Shown here: piece by piece, positions 41,830-52,479 of the stretch
How the letters are laid out: each line of letters begins with the position of its first letter
Numbering within the stretch: position 1 is the stretch's first letter
DNA from: Odontocerum albicorne
Taxonomy: Eukaryota; Arthropoda; Insecta; Trichoptera; Odontoceridae
Reading direction: 5' to 3'
Length of the DNA stretch: 64,000 nt
Assembly: GCA_949825065.1 (NCBI GenBank)
Contig: OX463852.1
Location: 16,518,189 to 16,582,188, forward strand
Translations under genes and position numbers: made by a program
Notes under the pieces: model-generated
Told to the model about the DNA's origin: nothing
The model's input: only the letters and a program-made list of their open reading frames with translations
Database searches by the model: none

Positions 41830-42560
41830 TATTATTATAAGAAAGAAGGAAATTCGGAAAGGATGCGGATTAAAATATTACAATTCACATAGTAGATTAA
41901 AGTGCTTAAATAAATAAATAAAGATGTCTGACAAACACTGGTTGCTCATTATGGTATCTTGGTTCCAACATTAGGATATGCAAGTGAAACTTGGAATAAA
42001 TGTATTCAAATTTTTTTTTTTTTAGAATAAAGAATGAAAACATTAGGAAAGAATGTGGGTCACAAATGATGCAGTACCTAAGATGAAGACGACCTCCGTG
42101 GCCTGGTGGTAAGGCACTTGTCTGCCGATCCGGAGGTTGCGGGTTCGATCCCCGCTGGAACCCAGATTTTTTAAAATAGGATTTCAGTCTAGTTAACACT
42201 TAGGGCATATAAAAACATTTTTCTGGTTGGGTGGAAGAGATTGCCACATGGCAATAAATTCGCCAGGTTAAAAAAAAAATAATAAGAAAAATGTTTATGG
42301 TGCGGCCATGTAGAAAGAATGAATGATAATAATCTATAAGAGAAGTATATAAGATACGATGAGTTTCAGAAGACCTAGAAACATTTAGCATGACAAACAA
42401 AATACGTATTATTTTATGAAAAAATAAAAAGCTTTTATTATACGAGAGTATACTCGTACATGTCGTGAAGTGTAGACACGGCAGAAGCAAAAGACGTATG
42501 CCACGACAGACTGAAGTGTAGATCTGTTCTCTCTGCCTACTTCAATAGAGGCATGACATA
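41830..42560 (+). mobile_element. LINE-A fragment split by a SINE (copy 11)
   Basis: Upstream part: IRKGCGLK-type text at 41845-41875 and again GIRKECGSQMMQYLR-like text just before the SINE (42020-42088). Downstream part: KMFMVRPCRKNE-type (WFGHVERMNE block) from 42285, then a poorly conserved linker and the end CSLCLLQ.RH-like (42520-42555). The two halves join in order if 42091-42279 is removed. Confidence 0.75.
42091..42279 (+). mobile_element. SINE-A nested in LINE-A
   Basis: GACCTCCGTGGCCTGGTGGT (A-box), GGGTTCGATCCCCGCTGGAA (B-box), CCCAGATTTTTTAAAATAGG, interior TTTCAGTCTAGTTAACACTT, tail CTGGTTGGGTGGAAGAGATT then GCAATAAATTCGCCAGGTT and A10. Little diverged from the reference, hence younger than the decayed host LINE. 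The exact target duplication is unclear. Confidence 0.92.
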
Positions 42561-43851
42561 ATGGTGAGAATGATAATATTGTTTCCTAGTTGATTCATTG
42601 TTTGTTTTACATCTAGGATTTAACGTTCGATACTAGATGGAACCAAAAAATGAATCCCTTTATGGTTAAGTTCATCATTAAGGCAATTGCTTCTTTTCTT
42701 GCTGCGGTAGTATTACCAACAGGTATGACGACAACTACGAGTACAAGTTCCGTAATTAGTGTAGTGGTTCTAAATCTGAGATTTTAATTAATGGAGCAGG
42801 AAACAATGTTATATCTCTATTAAACTTTATCTGAAAAAGTGATATTCGGATAATCTTATTTTATCTTTAAATGAAATGATTCTCAACGTTAACGAATAGA
42901 TCACAAAGTTATACATTTCTCCCTCGCCTTGTAATATAATGTCAGCTATATTGCGCGATTCCGTAGTGCTGTACAGCACAGTAAATAACTAATATTTCCG
43001 CCCAATTGAACAAAGCACGTACCATTTTGTAGATAAAGTATATTCGTGGTTAATTTTTTTTTCACTAGATGGCATTTTTAAGCTGAAATTCGATTGAAAA
43101 AATAATAATACGGAATTATTAAATGTAAAAAAATGTATGAAATTGTACATATTATATATCTTACAATTTACAATAAAAAATCTTTATCTTTGTCACTCTT
43201 TAAAATTTAATGAAGTGGATGTATAATACATATTTTTTAAGTTTTTAAATTCACATAAATTATTACATAATGTACACATTTATTAATTTCTAGTGTTTGA
43301 TCAATTTCGAATATCAAAACATTTGGAACGTTCAGATTTCCCTTTTTATATACGATCCCACTTACGCGATTTAAATAAAATGTTGAAAAATATATATAAA
43401 AAGCCGTTTTGAATGTATTCGATTGGAATGTATAAGCTATCAAAGTATTTTAATTGAAAATTAAAATAAAGTTTTTTTATCATTTTTCTGTATTTTTTTT
43501 CGTTTTGGACCATTTTCACAAAGATTAAATAAATCAATTTGATTTACGCGTTTTTCTAGGAGCGTAATTTTTCCTAGAACCAAGTGATCGCGTAAAACAA
43601 TGGATACTGAATAAATATAAGTCACAAAAAGTGTAAACATTTAAGAAGTATTGTCTATAAATATTACAATACATACAGGCACACGACGGACCAGGATTCA
43701 GAAGACTCAAGAAATTCATTTATTCAATACACTAAACAAAGAATATTGAAAAAAAACTTTTTACCCTCTTGCGTTGTTGGCAGGATTTTTTTACATTCTG
43801 AAATACAAAAACGATATTTCTTTAAAAAAATAAGTCGTTTTACTGTCTCAT
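42561..43851. other. No recognisable feature
   Basis: 1.3 kb AT-rich. One TACGAGTA octamer at 42736. Open frames are short and motif-free. Confidence 0.45.
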
Positions 43852-43925
43852 TTTTTATTGCCTTATGGCAATAAGCTCGCCGGGTCGTACTGAATACAAC
43901 AAAAGTATAATACAATACAAAAGTA
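43852..43925 (+). mobile_element. SINE-C-type tail fragment
   Basis: TGCCTTATGGCAATAAGCTC, GCCGGGTCGTACTGAATACA and ACAAAAGTATAATACAATAC, close to the tail at 59640-59725. Confidence 0.7.
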
Positions 43926-43991
43926 AAAATCCAACAAATCTGACAAAGAAAACTAAAAATACGAGTAATAAATAAATATTACAGTGAAACC

Positions 43992-44957
43992 AGAGAAGTA
44001 TGTACTTGCCATCCAGGACATGTACGATAACGTGACAACGCAAGTGAGGTGCACTTCGGGAACTTCACCAGAATTTCCTGTAAAGGTGGGGGTACATCAA
44101 GGATCGGTACTCAGTCCGCTACAGTTCATCTTAGTCATGGACTATTTAACTAACCAGGAAATGAACAGTCTCCTAAAGATCCTACTATTTGCATGCGATA
44201 TCGTATTAATAAGTGAAAAACACGAAGACCTGCAAAATGGTCTGGAAAGGTGGAGAAAAATCTTGAAGGACAATGGATTGAGTCTGAGCAGAAAGAAAAC
44301 AGAGTATCTGTACCTACCATTCGAGAACACAAATGCTGTCACTCCCGTAATGCAAATGGATGGAGAAACATTACCAAATTGTGACTCCTTTAAGTATCTT
44401 GGGTCACTCATCCATAGCTATGGAGGATGTGCAACACATAGAATTAGTGTGGGATGGATGAAGTTAAGATCAATGACGGGAGTTCTATGTGATCCGAAAA
44501 TGCCAGTAAAGTTTAAAGGAAAAGTATACCAAATGATTGTCAGACCCGCACTCCTCTATGGCTCCGAATGCTGGACGATGTATAACTCTTACTCTAGGCA
44601 ACTAGAAACTGCTGAAATGCGCATGCTAAGATGGTCAGCAGGTGTGTCCCTAAGATACAAAATAAGAAGCTCACGCATTCGTGGAAGCCTGGGTGTTACA
44701 TACATCAACAGCAAGATGGAGGAGAGGCGATTGAGATGATATGGGCACGTTGGACGCAGAGACCCGATCACATTGTGAACCAGGCAATCTCCATGGATCT
44801 TCCTCGAATAACAACCAGAGGAAGGCCAAAGAATTCATGGGTGGTGCAAAAAGATAACCTGATGCAGAGGCACGGCCTAGGGGACGTAGTCCGGGACAGA
44901 AGAGCATACAACCTGAGGACGAGGAGAGCTGACCCCAACAGTCTTCGCAGACAATGA
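43992..44957 (+). pseudogene. RTE reverse transcriptase remnant
   Basis: Would copy its own RNA into the genome. Text in order: PEKYVLAIQDMYDNVTTQVR, FPVKVGVHQGSVLSPLQFIL (RT motif 4/B-like), LLFACDIVLI (catalytic box), GLSLSRKKTEYL, YLGSLIHSYGG, GWMKLRSMTGVLCD, MPVKFKGKVYQMIV, RPALLYGSECWTM, AEMRMLRWSAGVSL, IRGSLGVTYINSKMEER. The catalytic box should be F/YADD; here the first Asp is Cys (TGC at 44194-44196), so the enzyme would be dead. A TGA replaces the Trp of LRWYGHV (44737-44739), then a frameshift, after which GRPKNSWVVQ and ADPNSLRRQ-stop follow. Endonuclease and the first part of RT are missing. Still open for 251 codons, so fairly young. Confidence 0.93.
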
Positions 44958-44981
44958 GTTGGGATGAAGCCAGGGAGAAGA
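43992..44981 (+). mobile_element. RTE-clade LINE, 5'-truncated, inserted in Tigger-1 terminal repeat
   Basis: Runs from within the RT domain to the normal 3' end. Flanking bases AGTGAAACC (43983-43991) and AGTGAACCC (44982-44990) look like a 9-bp target-site duplication with one mismatch, drawn from the Tigger end. The 5' truncation is usual for target-primed reverse transcription. Confidence 0.88.
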
Positions 44982-45224
44982 AGTGAACCCCCGTTTTTAC
45001 GTGCCCGGAATTCACGTTTTCCCGGTATTTGCGTTCAAGTTTTACAATCCCGTTTTATTTTAGTACATTTAGTACCCGCTCTTACGTTTTTATTTCCCGC
45101 AATTTACGTTTGAAACATTTAAAATGCAAATCAATTTATAAACATATTTAATTAAATGCGCGACGATTTGAAATGAATATTAGGAAGCAGAAATATGTTG
45201 TTTCTATTTATAGACACGTGTGCA

Positions 45225-45425
45225 CCTGCAGCGCTCATGGTCAAGGTTACACGAGTCGTGTAATACGATACAATTGGTGGGAAATTTAGCGAATCAGAGG
45301 CAAGGTCCTGCACATTGTATCTCGATTAAATATCGAAGGATTTACTGCATCAAATGGCTGGATAGATGGTTTCATGAAGAGGCACTCTGTGGTGATCAGT
45401 TTGCGGGGAATCTCGAAGTGTTGAT
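45225..45425 (+). pseudogene. Tigger-1 transposase remnant, CENP-B/Tc5-type DNA-binding piece
   Basis: A frame reads LNIEGFTASNGWIDGFMKRH then SVVISLRGIS. This fits the second helix-turn-helix of Tigger transposases (F.AS.GW...F..RH....R...GES). The first HTH is not recognisable upstream (45190-45320 shows only scattered text). It is joined after ~65 bp to the C-terminal tail, so the whole DDE catalytic core was deleted. Confidence 0.75.
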
Positions 45426-45488
45426 TTGGAGATGGGTAAAGATTGGAAGCAGACGGATGTCCTCGGAATTGTGATGACATCTTAAGTT

Positions 45489-45761
45489 ATGGATATCGAT
45501 TATATAGTGGACAGTCACATCCACGAAAACTTATCCGACCAAGAATTACTCGTATTTGGTGAAGAAGAGGTAAACTTAATCCATCCAATTCCAACAAAAG
45601 AGGATGCTTTGAGGCATATTGAGGGCATTAAAAGCTACTTTATTAGCATTGAAAACGTACAAGACGAAACTTTCTTATCGATTTATAAGATCGAAAGAGC
45701 TGTAAACCAGCACAAAAATATGTACCAAACCGATTTGCGTGATTATCTAAATAAAAAATAA
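45489..45761 (+). pseudogene. Tigger-1 transposase remnant, C-terminal tail
   Basis: A 90-codon frame with ATG start by chance: MDIDYIVDSHIHENLSDQEL, EEEVNLIHPIPTKEDALRHI, EGIKSYFISIENVQDETFLS, IYKIERAVNQHKN, TDLRDYLNKK. Matches the acidic tail of Tigger transposases (LS..EL...EEE, T..EAL..I..L..Y, L...E......QTTL..F...). Uninterrupted. It could encode a short acidic peptide, but without catalytic domain it is a remnant. Confidence 0.85.
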
Positions 45762-45867
45762 TTTTCAATTTTTCCATTTTTTTTTCTAGCCCCCAATCTA
45801 CGTTTTCCCTCTAATTTCGTTTTTTTTGTCAGTCCCTTCAAAAACGTAAAAACGGGGTTTCACTGTA

Positions 45868-46638
45868 CTTATTGAATAAATTAAACTCCAAAAAAACTTA
45901 TCCGGTTGTTAAAGTGTTAAATCTGTATTAAACTTGATTTTCTTTTTAGTAACAACACGTTTTTCCTTTCATCCATGAATTTCGTTCATATACCGACTTC
46001 GCATCAAAGGACGAAAATATCAAACGAAAAAATCAACCTGTCGACCAAACGAACAACCCTTTGAGAGGGTTAGTTTAAAAAATTTCTTTTATTTTCCATA
46101 AAATCTATTCGACGCCTTTACACTCTCCATGTCTAGAACATATGTTGACTCCCTTTTGGGCTGCAAGTTATATTTTTTTCGTTATTTTGATTTTCTTTGA
46201 AAATACGAGTTTGTTACCCTGAAACAAACTGCGAGTACAAAATAACCTTTTGTGATGATGATTCAACATGCTTTGTAACATGTGTTTTTGTCGTAAGTTT
46301 TTTTACAAAAATGAAATACAGAATTAAAAAATCCAATATTCATTAAAATATTTAGCAACAAATAACTTTTTCTGTTCCTCAATGATTTAATTTGTTATTC
46401 AATTAGTGGAATAACAAAGCAATTTATTATTAATACTATACATTGAAGATGGAATTCTAAAAAGTTAAAGCGGAGGATACATTTCACCATCCCTAGAGTT
46501 AAAACCTCTTTTGCCTAAAGGCAATAGGCCTATTTAGCTCCCATGACATACAATGGCGTGCCGACTTCAATAAAGGTAAAGGGAGGAAAACCATTTAGAC
46601 AGTCGATCGGAGCGTGGTTGTTATTGTGACAGGATTTT
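45868..46638. other. No recognisable feature
   Basis: AT-rich; a GC-richer short stretch at 46500-46620 without match. Confidence 0.4.
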
Positions 46639-46639
46639 G

Positions 46640-47131
46640 AGTACTTGGGCTTTCAGGATGAATGACGTGTGGAAAAGATTTGTGTGGGCTCGTGAGTGTG
46701 GGTTTCTTCTTGTTGTTGTTTTGTATTTGTGTTTCTGTATATTTTTGTTTTTATTTTTATTCTTATGATTGTGTGCCGTATATTGTGGGATGAATATTTT
46801 TGGTCTTTCTGGAGTGATGATGTATGAGGAGTTTAATTTTGCATGATGTTTCCAGTTGTAATTGAGTGTCACTGTTTGTCAGGTTAATGAGAACGTGCAA
46901 CGGAGTTTTGTTTTTGTGTAATCAAAAATCGGAAAGAAGTATCGATTTATTTTTTCATGCTAAATATCCTCAGTGAGATGCAGGAAAAAGCCTAGTTTAT
47001 TGGGGATACGACAAATGAAAGGCAACAAACCCAGATCCATTAAAATTGTATATCCAAATTAAATTGTTGCTTTTTCACAAATTATGTATATTTCTTGTCA
47101 TGTGTGATAATAAATAAATAAAATAAATAAA
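46640..47131 (+). mobile_element. Repeat R, long copy
   Basis: GGGCTCGTGAGTGTGGGTTT, T-rich low-complexity, TTTTGGTCTTTCTGGAGTGA, ATCCTCAGTGAGATGCAGGA, GATACGACAAATGAAAGGCA and a TAATAAATAAATAAAATAAA tail. Aligns with 7187-7690 (opposite strand) over its whole length. Probably the 3' untranslated region of a LINE whose 5' part is not in the window. Confidence 0.78.
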
Positions 47132-48245
47132 AGCGGAAACCTTTGATACATTTAAATAAACACTTAAAGCCTCGACAACAGTTCATTGTTCTTTTACGGG
47201 TATTACGAATATTATTACTCAAACCTGGAAAAAAATATATGCATATTTGTTACATTTTCTCAATGCGTGATTTGATTAATGCATTTATGATAAATGTTTT
47301 TTTTTATTAAATGATATATCCTAAATATTCGTAAAAAATACGCTGTGTCATATTATCAAAAAATAAATATTCGATCCATCATGATTGACAATCAGAATCT
47401 CGTAAAATGATAAAAAATCATGTTACATTGCGATGTACTCGTAGTATATATGAGGAGGTAATATTAAAAAAAGGACATGACCACCAAATCAGAATGTTGG
47501 GAAATCTCAAAAAACTGTTTGCATTAAAAATATATGACCAAATAATTCATTGTAAAAATATCTGAAATTCTTAAAATCGCTTAATGTGACTTGATTTGTT
47601 GTTTAAAATCGAATCATAATAATTAAAATAGTTATTCTAGTTTAAAATATGGACATGATCCTTTTTTAATGAACAATTCTACTTTAATATTTTTGATTGA
47701 ACAGGTCTGGGACATGGTGTTTTTTTGTTCGATTTCAAAAATATTATACAAAAGTAATTGGGTAGAGTAATTTATTTTTATTTTAATCCAATAAAATAAG
47801 TAGTATTACAAAATAAAAATAAATATGACTATAAAACTATAAATATATGTAGGTAGATAAAGTTGTATTATGACATTACACTGCACGTATGATTTAAAAC
47901 TGACAGTTGCTGGGGAACTGGTATGAAGTCCCACACAATCGGAAAGCTATGATTGGTCAATTCGGGCATGATCTTTTTTGATTGGTTTGAAGCCTGAACA
48001 AGATTATTTTTGAAAAAATACTGTTTTTTTATTATGATTTTAAAATGATTCATATGCTTTTTTCATTTAAATGAAAATGTTAAACAGCTCCGTACCATAG
48101 ATAAGAAAAAAATCTGCTTTATCAACTCATTTTTTGTATCCGATGGACATGATCTGTTTTAATGTTACCTCATCATAGTGAAAACGTTTACTAACGCTTC
48201 GTGAAGTCACTAAAAGACTGCCTTACTTCCGATGGCCACGTAGCT
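47132..48245. other. AT-rich with scattered GGACATGATC motifs
   Basis: GGACATGA-like words followed by T-rich text appear near 47474, 47650, 47711, 47965 and 48144, perhaps a very old dispersed or tandem repeat. Nothing coding. Confidence 0.4.
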
Positions 48246-48444
48246 GACGACTTTTGTGACCTATTTAGGATGACGCATATCTCCCAGCTCGGTTTCAAAT
48301 CCCGCAGGAACCCAATTTTTTTTAAAGGATTCCAGTTTTCCTTAATGCCTCTTTAATATATTTTTGGTTGGTTGGAAGAGATTGTCACATGACAAGAAGC
48401 CCACCAGGTTTCACTGTATATAACGAAAGTGTAATACTATACAA
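48246..48444 (+). mobile_element. SINE-A copy
   Basis: Head GACGACTTTTGTGACCTATT, GGTTTCAAATCCCGCAGGAA (B-box), CCCAATTTTTTTTAAAGG, tail TTGGTTGGTTGGAAGAGATT, CACATGACAAGAAGCCCACC and ATATAACGAAAGTGTAATAC. Confidence 0.85.
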
Positions 48445-48467
48445 CTCTTGTATGCCTATAGCCATTT

Positions 48468-48830
48468 CGTCGTCGTTGCTGGGCCTCGTAGTCGAGGATC
48501 CCCTCGCCATTCCAACGTCAATTTAGTTGGAAAGTGAACTGTTCCGTCGAATTCACTTCTTTTTTCTCCTATTTAAGTGACTAAGCCGTCACACACCAGC
48601 AAACTCACCGGCCACATCGGAGTACTAGATTCGATGATATACCTGAAGTGAGACGATTGAAGCGCACTGGCATGTTTTATTCCTAAAGAATAGATAAGAC
48701 CGACGTCACATGTGTAGGTATCCTTATACTCGAGCATACTAGGCGATAAAAATGCCTTTGTCATTTCAAGGAAGTACACGGGGCTCGAACCGGCGACCTT
48801 CCGAACGGTCCAGTGCGTTACCTCATGATT
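48468..48830 (-). mobile_element. SINE-B copy, near full length
   Basis: Minus strand: head AGGTAACGCACTGGACCG, GGTCGCCGGTTCGAGCCCCG (B-box), TTGAAATGACAAAGGCATTT, GGTATCCTTATACTCG... in order, then ATGCCAGTGCGCTTCAATCG, CCGGTGAGTTTGCTGGTGTG, GACGGCTTAGTCACTT, CAACTAAATTGACGTTGGAA, GGGGATCCTCGACTACGAGG and CCCAGCAACGACGACG. Confidence 0.88.
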
Positions 48831-48982
48831 ATGCATCTCACATCACCTAACATAACCTTAACCTCCCTAATGACGTCACACCAAACGGTTCTATTACGTG
48901 TTTTATCCTTCTAGTCTTATAAGGTCCTGATGAATTTTTCGGTTCAGTAGACAGGTATTTTACCACCTAGGCAATGTAGGTG

Positions 48983-49136
48983 TGACGACCTACGTAGCAT
49001 AATTAGTAAGTCACATATTTTCCAGCCCAGAGGTTGCGTTTTATAAAAGTCAGTCTTATTTTCACTTCAAGACTCGTTCACATCTTTCTGGTTGTTCGTA
49101 AGAGATAGTATCGTGTTAGTTAATCCGCCAAGTTGT
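48983..49136 (+). mobile_element. SINE-A copy, shortened head
   Basis: GACGACCTACGTAGCATAAT, AGCCCAGAGGTTGCG (no clear B-box follows), interior GTCAGTCTTATTTTCACTTC, tail TTTCTGGTTGTTCGTAAGAG and TTAATCCGCCAAGTTG. A minus-strand SINE head fragment (48940-48982) precedes it. Confidence 0.75.
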
Positions 49137-50345
49137 TTTATGATGTTAGGTTGAAAATTGGATCCAAAAAAAATTATCGATATATGATAAAATAATTATA
49201 AACATCATTATATAGATTACATAGAATGTCATTTGTTATAATTTTAAACTATCGTATAAAATTATAGGTTTTACAAAAAGCTTAAAAAAATATTTTTTAC
49301 TGATATAACACTGAAAATTAATAGTTGAATGCATAGCAAGAAAGATGATTTTAATCATTTTAATAGTTAAAATCGCAATGGCAAATGTTTATCTCATGCA
49401 CAGTTTAGACATATTAACATGTAAATGAGCATTTTAATGTGTGAAAGGGAAAATCCTATAATTATTTAGGTGGAAGAGAAAATCCTATAATTACCATATT
49501 TAGGTAGAAGAGAAAATCCTGTATTTATTTAGGTGCAAGAGAAAATCCTATAATTATTTAGGTGCAAGAGAAAATCCTTTAATTATTTAGGTGGAAGAAA
49601 AAAAACACACTTATTCTTCCTTCAAGTCAACCACCTAAACCCTGACAGAGATGAACGAAATCTGTCCACATCCAAATTTAAATAAAAAACAAAAAAATAC
49701 AATCAATTCAGTTAATTCAAAAATAGGTTCACCGATAAAAAAATAGCAAGAAAAATACAATATAAACATAGATTAATATACACACATACTCGTACACATA
49801 CATCCTGCAATCACACACACATTCTAAAGCAAAGGAAAAGAAAACATATTCAAGTTACACCCCCGATGGAAGCCTTACATGTATATGGTACTAATAGGGA
49901 ATATGAAGAAAAATAAAGATGATGATCAGTAAACCAGAGTCACAAACGGTCAAGATTTCGAAGTAGAATTGCTCATAAATCAATATAAGACTCATGAATA
50001 ACTAAAAAAATCCAAACGCATCCTGTACGGGAAAGTAATGGGCAAGCAAAGGTTAGTTTAAACATTATTATGACAGTCTGCGGGAACCGCTAACATAGTG
50101 CCAGTTACCTGACGACTAAGAACAGGTGGCTTAAGGTCGTAAGATGTGGAGAACTATCTGTTCTCGAGCTGATAGTGCTTCAACAGCTAGACTTATGATA
50201 AATATTCAGCGTGCTAAAAACATGCATCAGATTAACCAGGCGGCTCAGCGGAATTCATAAGTATACGACGTCTGCGGAAGGAAATGCACATCTAGACTCG
50301 GGGTGTTCTCTCATAAAAGATAAACGTAGAGGCGCATCTCGAGAT
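49137..50345. other. No gene; see short repeat inside
   Basis: AT-rich to 50030, then a GC-richer part (50050-50340) with no recognised element. Confidence 0.4.
49447..49597. repeat. ~30-bp minisatellite, five copies
   Basis: GAGAAAATCCTATAATTATT then TAGGTG(G/C)AA repeats five times with small changes; one copy has an extra CCATA. Confidence 0.9.
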
Positions 50346-50349
50346 TGCC

Positions 50350-50405
50350 GTTACAATGGCGACAAGTCCTCGACTATGCGGCCCAGCAACGACGCCATAA
50401 ATAAA
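50350..50405 (+). mobile_element. SINE-B 3' end fragment
   Basis: AATGGCGACAAGTCCTCGAC, TATGCGGCCCAGCAACGACG, then CATAAATAAA. Only the last ~55 bp. Confidence 0.75.
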
Positions 50406-50534
50406 ATTTAGGTGTTTATTCAATCAGACGACGCTTAATTCATTGCAACTGCGTTTTCATGCCTTAATTTACATAGCATGCACTTTTATATATTTATTAC
50501 AATAAGTAAGATGTTTTAAAGAGTTTGGTTGTGA

Positions 50535-50910
50535 TAACAAAAGCATAAGGAAAATATGGAATGTATATCAAGAATATGTGGTGTTTCGATCAATGTATAT
50601 GTATGGCAAAATAATAAATATAATAATTAAGGATGAATGTGAGCTAAAACTAATGTATTAAGTAGGCTGAAAAAGAGCAAATTTAGGGGGTTCGGACATG
50701 TTGAACGGACATATTAAGTAGGGGGAGAAAGATGGTATGTTTATCATGAATATGTGATATATCGATCGGAAAGGTAAGGAGTAAGAGAAACTGCAAGAAC
50801 TGCATGAAATTTAGAAATGTGGAAGAAGCGAAGAAAGTGTGTCGTAGTAGGAAAGTTTGGCACTCCGGCCTCACTGCCTACCATAAGAGGAAAATGGTAT
50901 GATGATATGT
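50535..50910 (+). mobile_element. LINE-A fragment (copy 12)
   Basis: KDECELKLMY, GGSDMLNGH (WFGHVERM block after a frameshift), basic linker, KNCMKFRNVEEAKKVCRSRK, VWHSGLTAYHKRKM. The last block is well conserved (EAK.VCR.RKVW.S.L.AYP). Several frame changes. Confidence 0.8.
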
Positions 50911-51494
50911 ATATCAATTTCAGGAATGTGGCTCATCAACATCTTTGGCGCTGTAATTTAATCTGGATACTGACTTCCTTGAGAATTCGCCTTCATCGCC
51001 ATTCCTAAAGCTGCACATGCCACCCATAAATCTGACGCTATGAGAACAGCAACGGCAAAAGCCCTATCATAATAACCCACCCTATTGGATCAATTAGAAC
51101 ACTGATTGGATTTTAAAGAAATAATTTATGACTGAAAGTTAAAATAGTCATTATTGAGAGTGCTCTCCCTACTACAGCATTACAATATCTCATTTAAGGG
51201 ATTAAAATGTTACAATAATCTTATCATTGTACTTTGTATCTAATTTACGTCATTCCATCGAAATTATTAAAGTACATTCCGATTAATAAATTATCTAATA
51301 TCTGGAATATTGATATCTCTCTTTATTTGTCACTATGTCCATTTCAGAGCATCTACGAGTACTTTTTCTGCGTGTACCGTGTCGATTCCATTGACGTCAG
51401 CGATCATTAACTTTCTGGATACCTGTCCATTCGCGAACGTTGCATGGCGTATTCTACCAAATCCGAGTTGACCATTGATTTGAGCGAGTAATAT
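50911..51494. other. No recognisable feature
   Basis: Nothing supported. One TACGAGTA at 51354 in a GC-richer segment (51340-51480). Confidence 0.4.
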
Positions 51495-51835
51495 AATATT
51501 TTATTTATTAAACATGACAAGAAATGTACATAATTTGCGATAAAACAACAGGTGATTTAATTTAGACATACAATTTTAATGGATTTTGGTTTGTCGCCTT
51601 TCATTTGTCGTGTTCCCAGTAAACTACGTTTTTGCCTGTATCTCACTGAGGATATTTTGCATGAAAAAATAAATCGATGCATCTTTCCGATTTTCGATTA
51701 CACAAAAACAAAACCCCGTTGCAAATTCTCATCAACCTGATAAACAGTGACACTCAATTACAACTGGAAACATCATGCGAAATCAAACTCCTCACACATC
51801 ATCCATCCAGAAAGACCAAAAATACTTTTAAGAAC
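51495..51835 (-). mobile_element. Repeat R copy
   Basis: Minus strand from CCAGAAAGACC... region through ACTGTTTATCAGGTTGATGA, CTCAGTGAGATACAGGCAAA, ACACGACAAATGAAAGGCGA to a TAATAAATAAAATATTATA tail. Confidence 0.78.
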
Positions 51836-52479
51836 ATATTGCTTTCGTAGACCCGTGACCATGATGTCAAAGCAAGCGATGTTCACGGGTCGATCAAAGA
51901 CGTCGACTCCGATTTAATAGCATCAAAGGATAGTTTTGCTACATTTGAAATTTTCTGTGAAAATACTAACAACTTGCTAGGCTGTTAGAATTCCAGACTT
52001 GCCTGTGCCTGGAGTTCAAACAGCTTCATGCATGCCTCTTAATAAGTATATTTACTGTACTGCGAGTCATTTTCCTTCTCCCGTGATGTCGGAACTTAAG
52101 TCTGTTGACACTCTTATTTATTAGTATTTCACACTAAGTGTGTCGCCACCGGAGAAGAAGTCCCTTTGGGCAGTTGTTTCTTCGTCACTGCGTCACGTAG
52201 CCATCATTAACAAAAATTAATAAGATTTCGATTTTCTAGTATAGATTGCGCTGGATGGGAACTTATTTTGTCTCCCGAAACAGCGTAATGGGCGATGGGA
52301 TCGAACGACCCTCGAATTGACCCATCAATATTAATTTTAGGAAGTGACATTTTTTCTCCAGATAAGACTAAGAAACGTTCTTCAAAGTATCACATTTCAA
52401 TACATTCTAGTTTCTTTGCCTGGTTTTAGTTTTAGAGAAGTACAGAGAATATGTACATACATACCATCATGCAATTTCC
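51836..52479. other. No recognisable feature
   Basis: Mixed composition, no repeat or coding signal recognised. Confidence 0.4.

Larger units (their letters stand above)
43982..45865 (+). mobile_element. Tigger-1, pogo/Tigger element carrying an RTE insertion
   Basis: Right end: the reverse complement of CAGTGAAACCCCGTTTTTAC stands at 45846-45865, followed by TA. Left end: TA (43980-43981) then CAGTGAAACC (43982-43991), after which an RTE LINE begins. The rest of the left terminal repeat (CCCCGTTTTTACG) resumes at 44986. Removing the RTE gives an ~890-bp element with TA duplication and matching ends. Between the ends are a DNA-binding domain piece and the C-terminal tail of a Tigger transposase, but no DDE core. 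Confidence 0.9.

Noticed and set aside
44589..45015. Minus-strand frames of 60-114 codons
   Set aside because: Antisense of the RTE remnant, whose plus-strand text is clearly the real one.
49447..49597. Possible CRISPR repeat-spacer pattern (~30 bp)
   Set aside because: The whole unit repeats with no spacers; a simple minisatellite.
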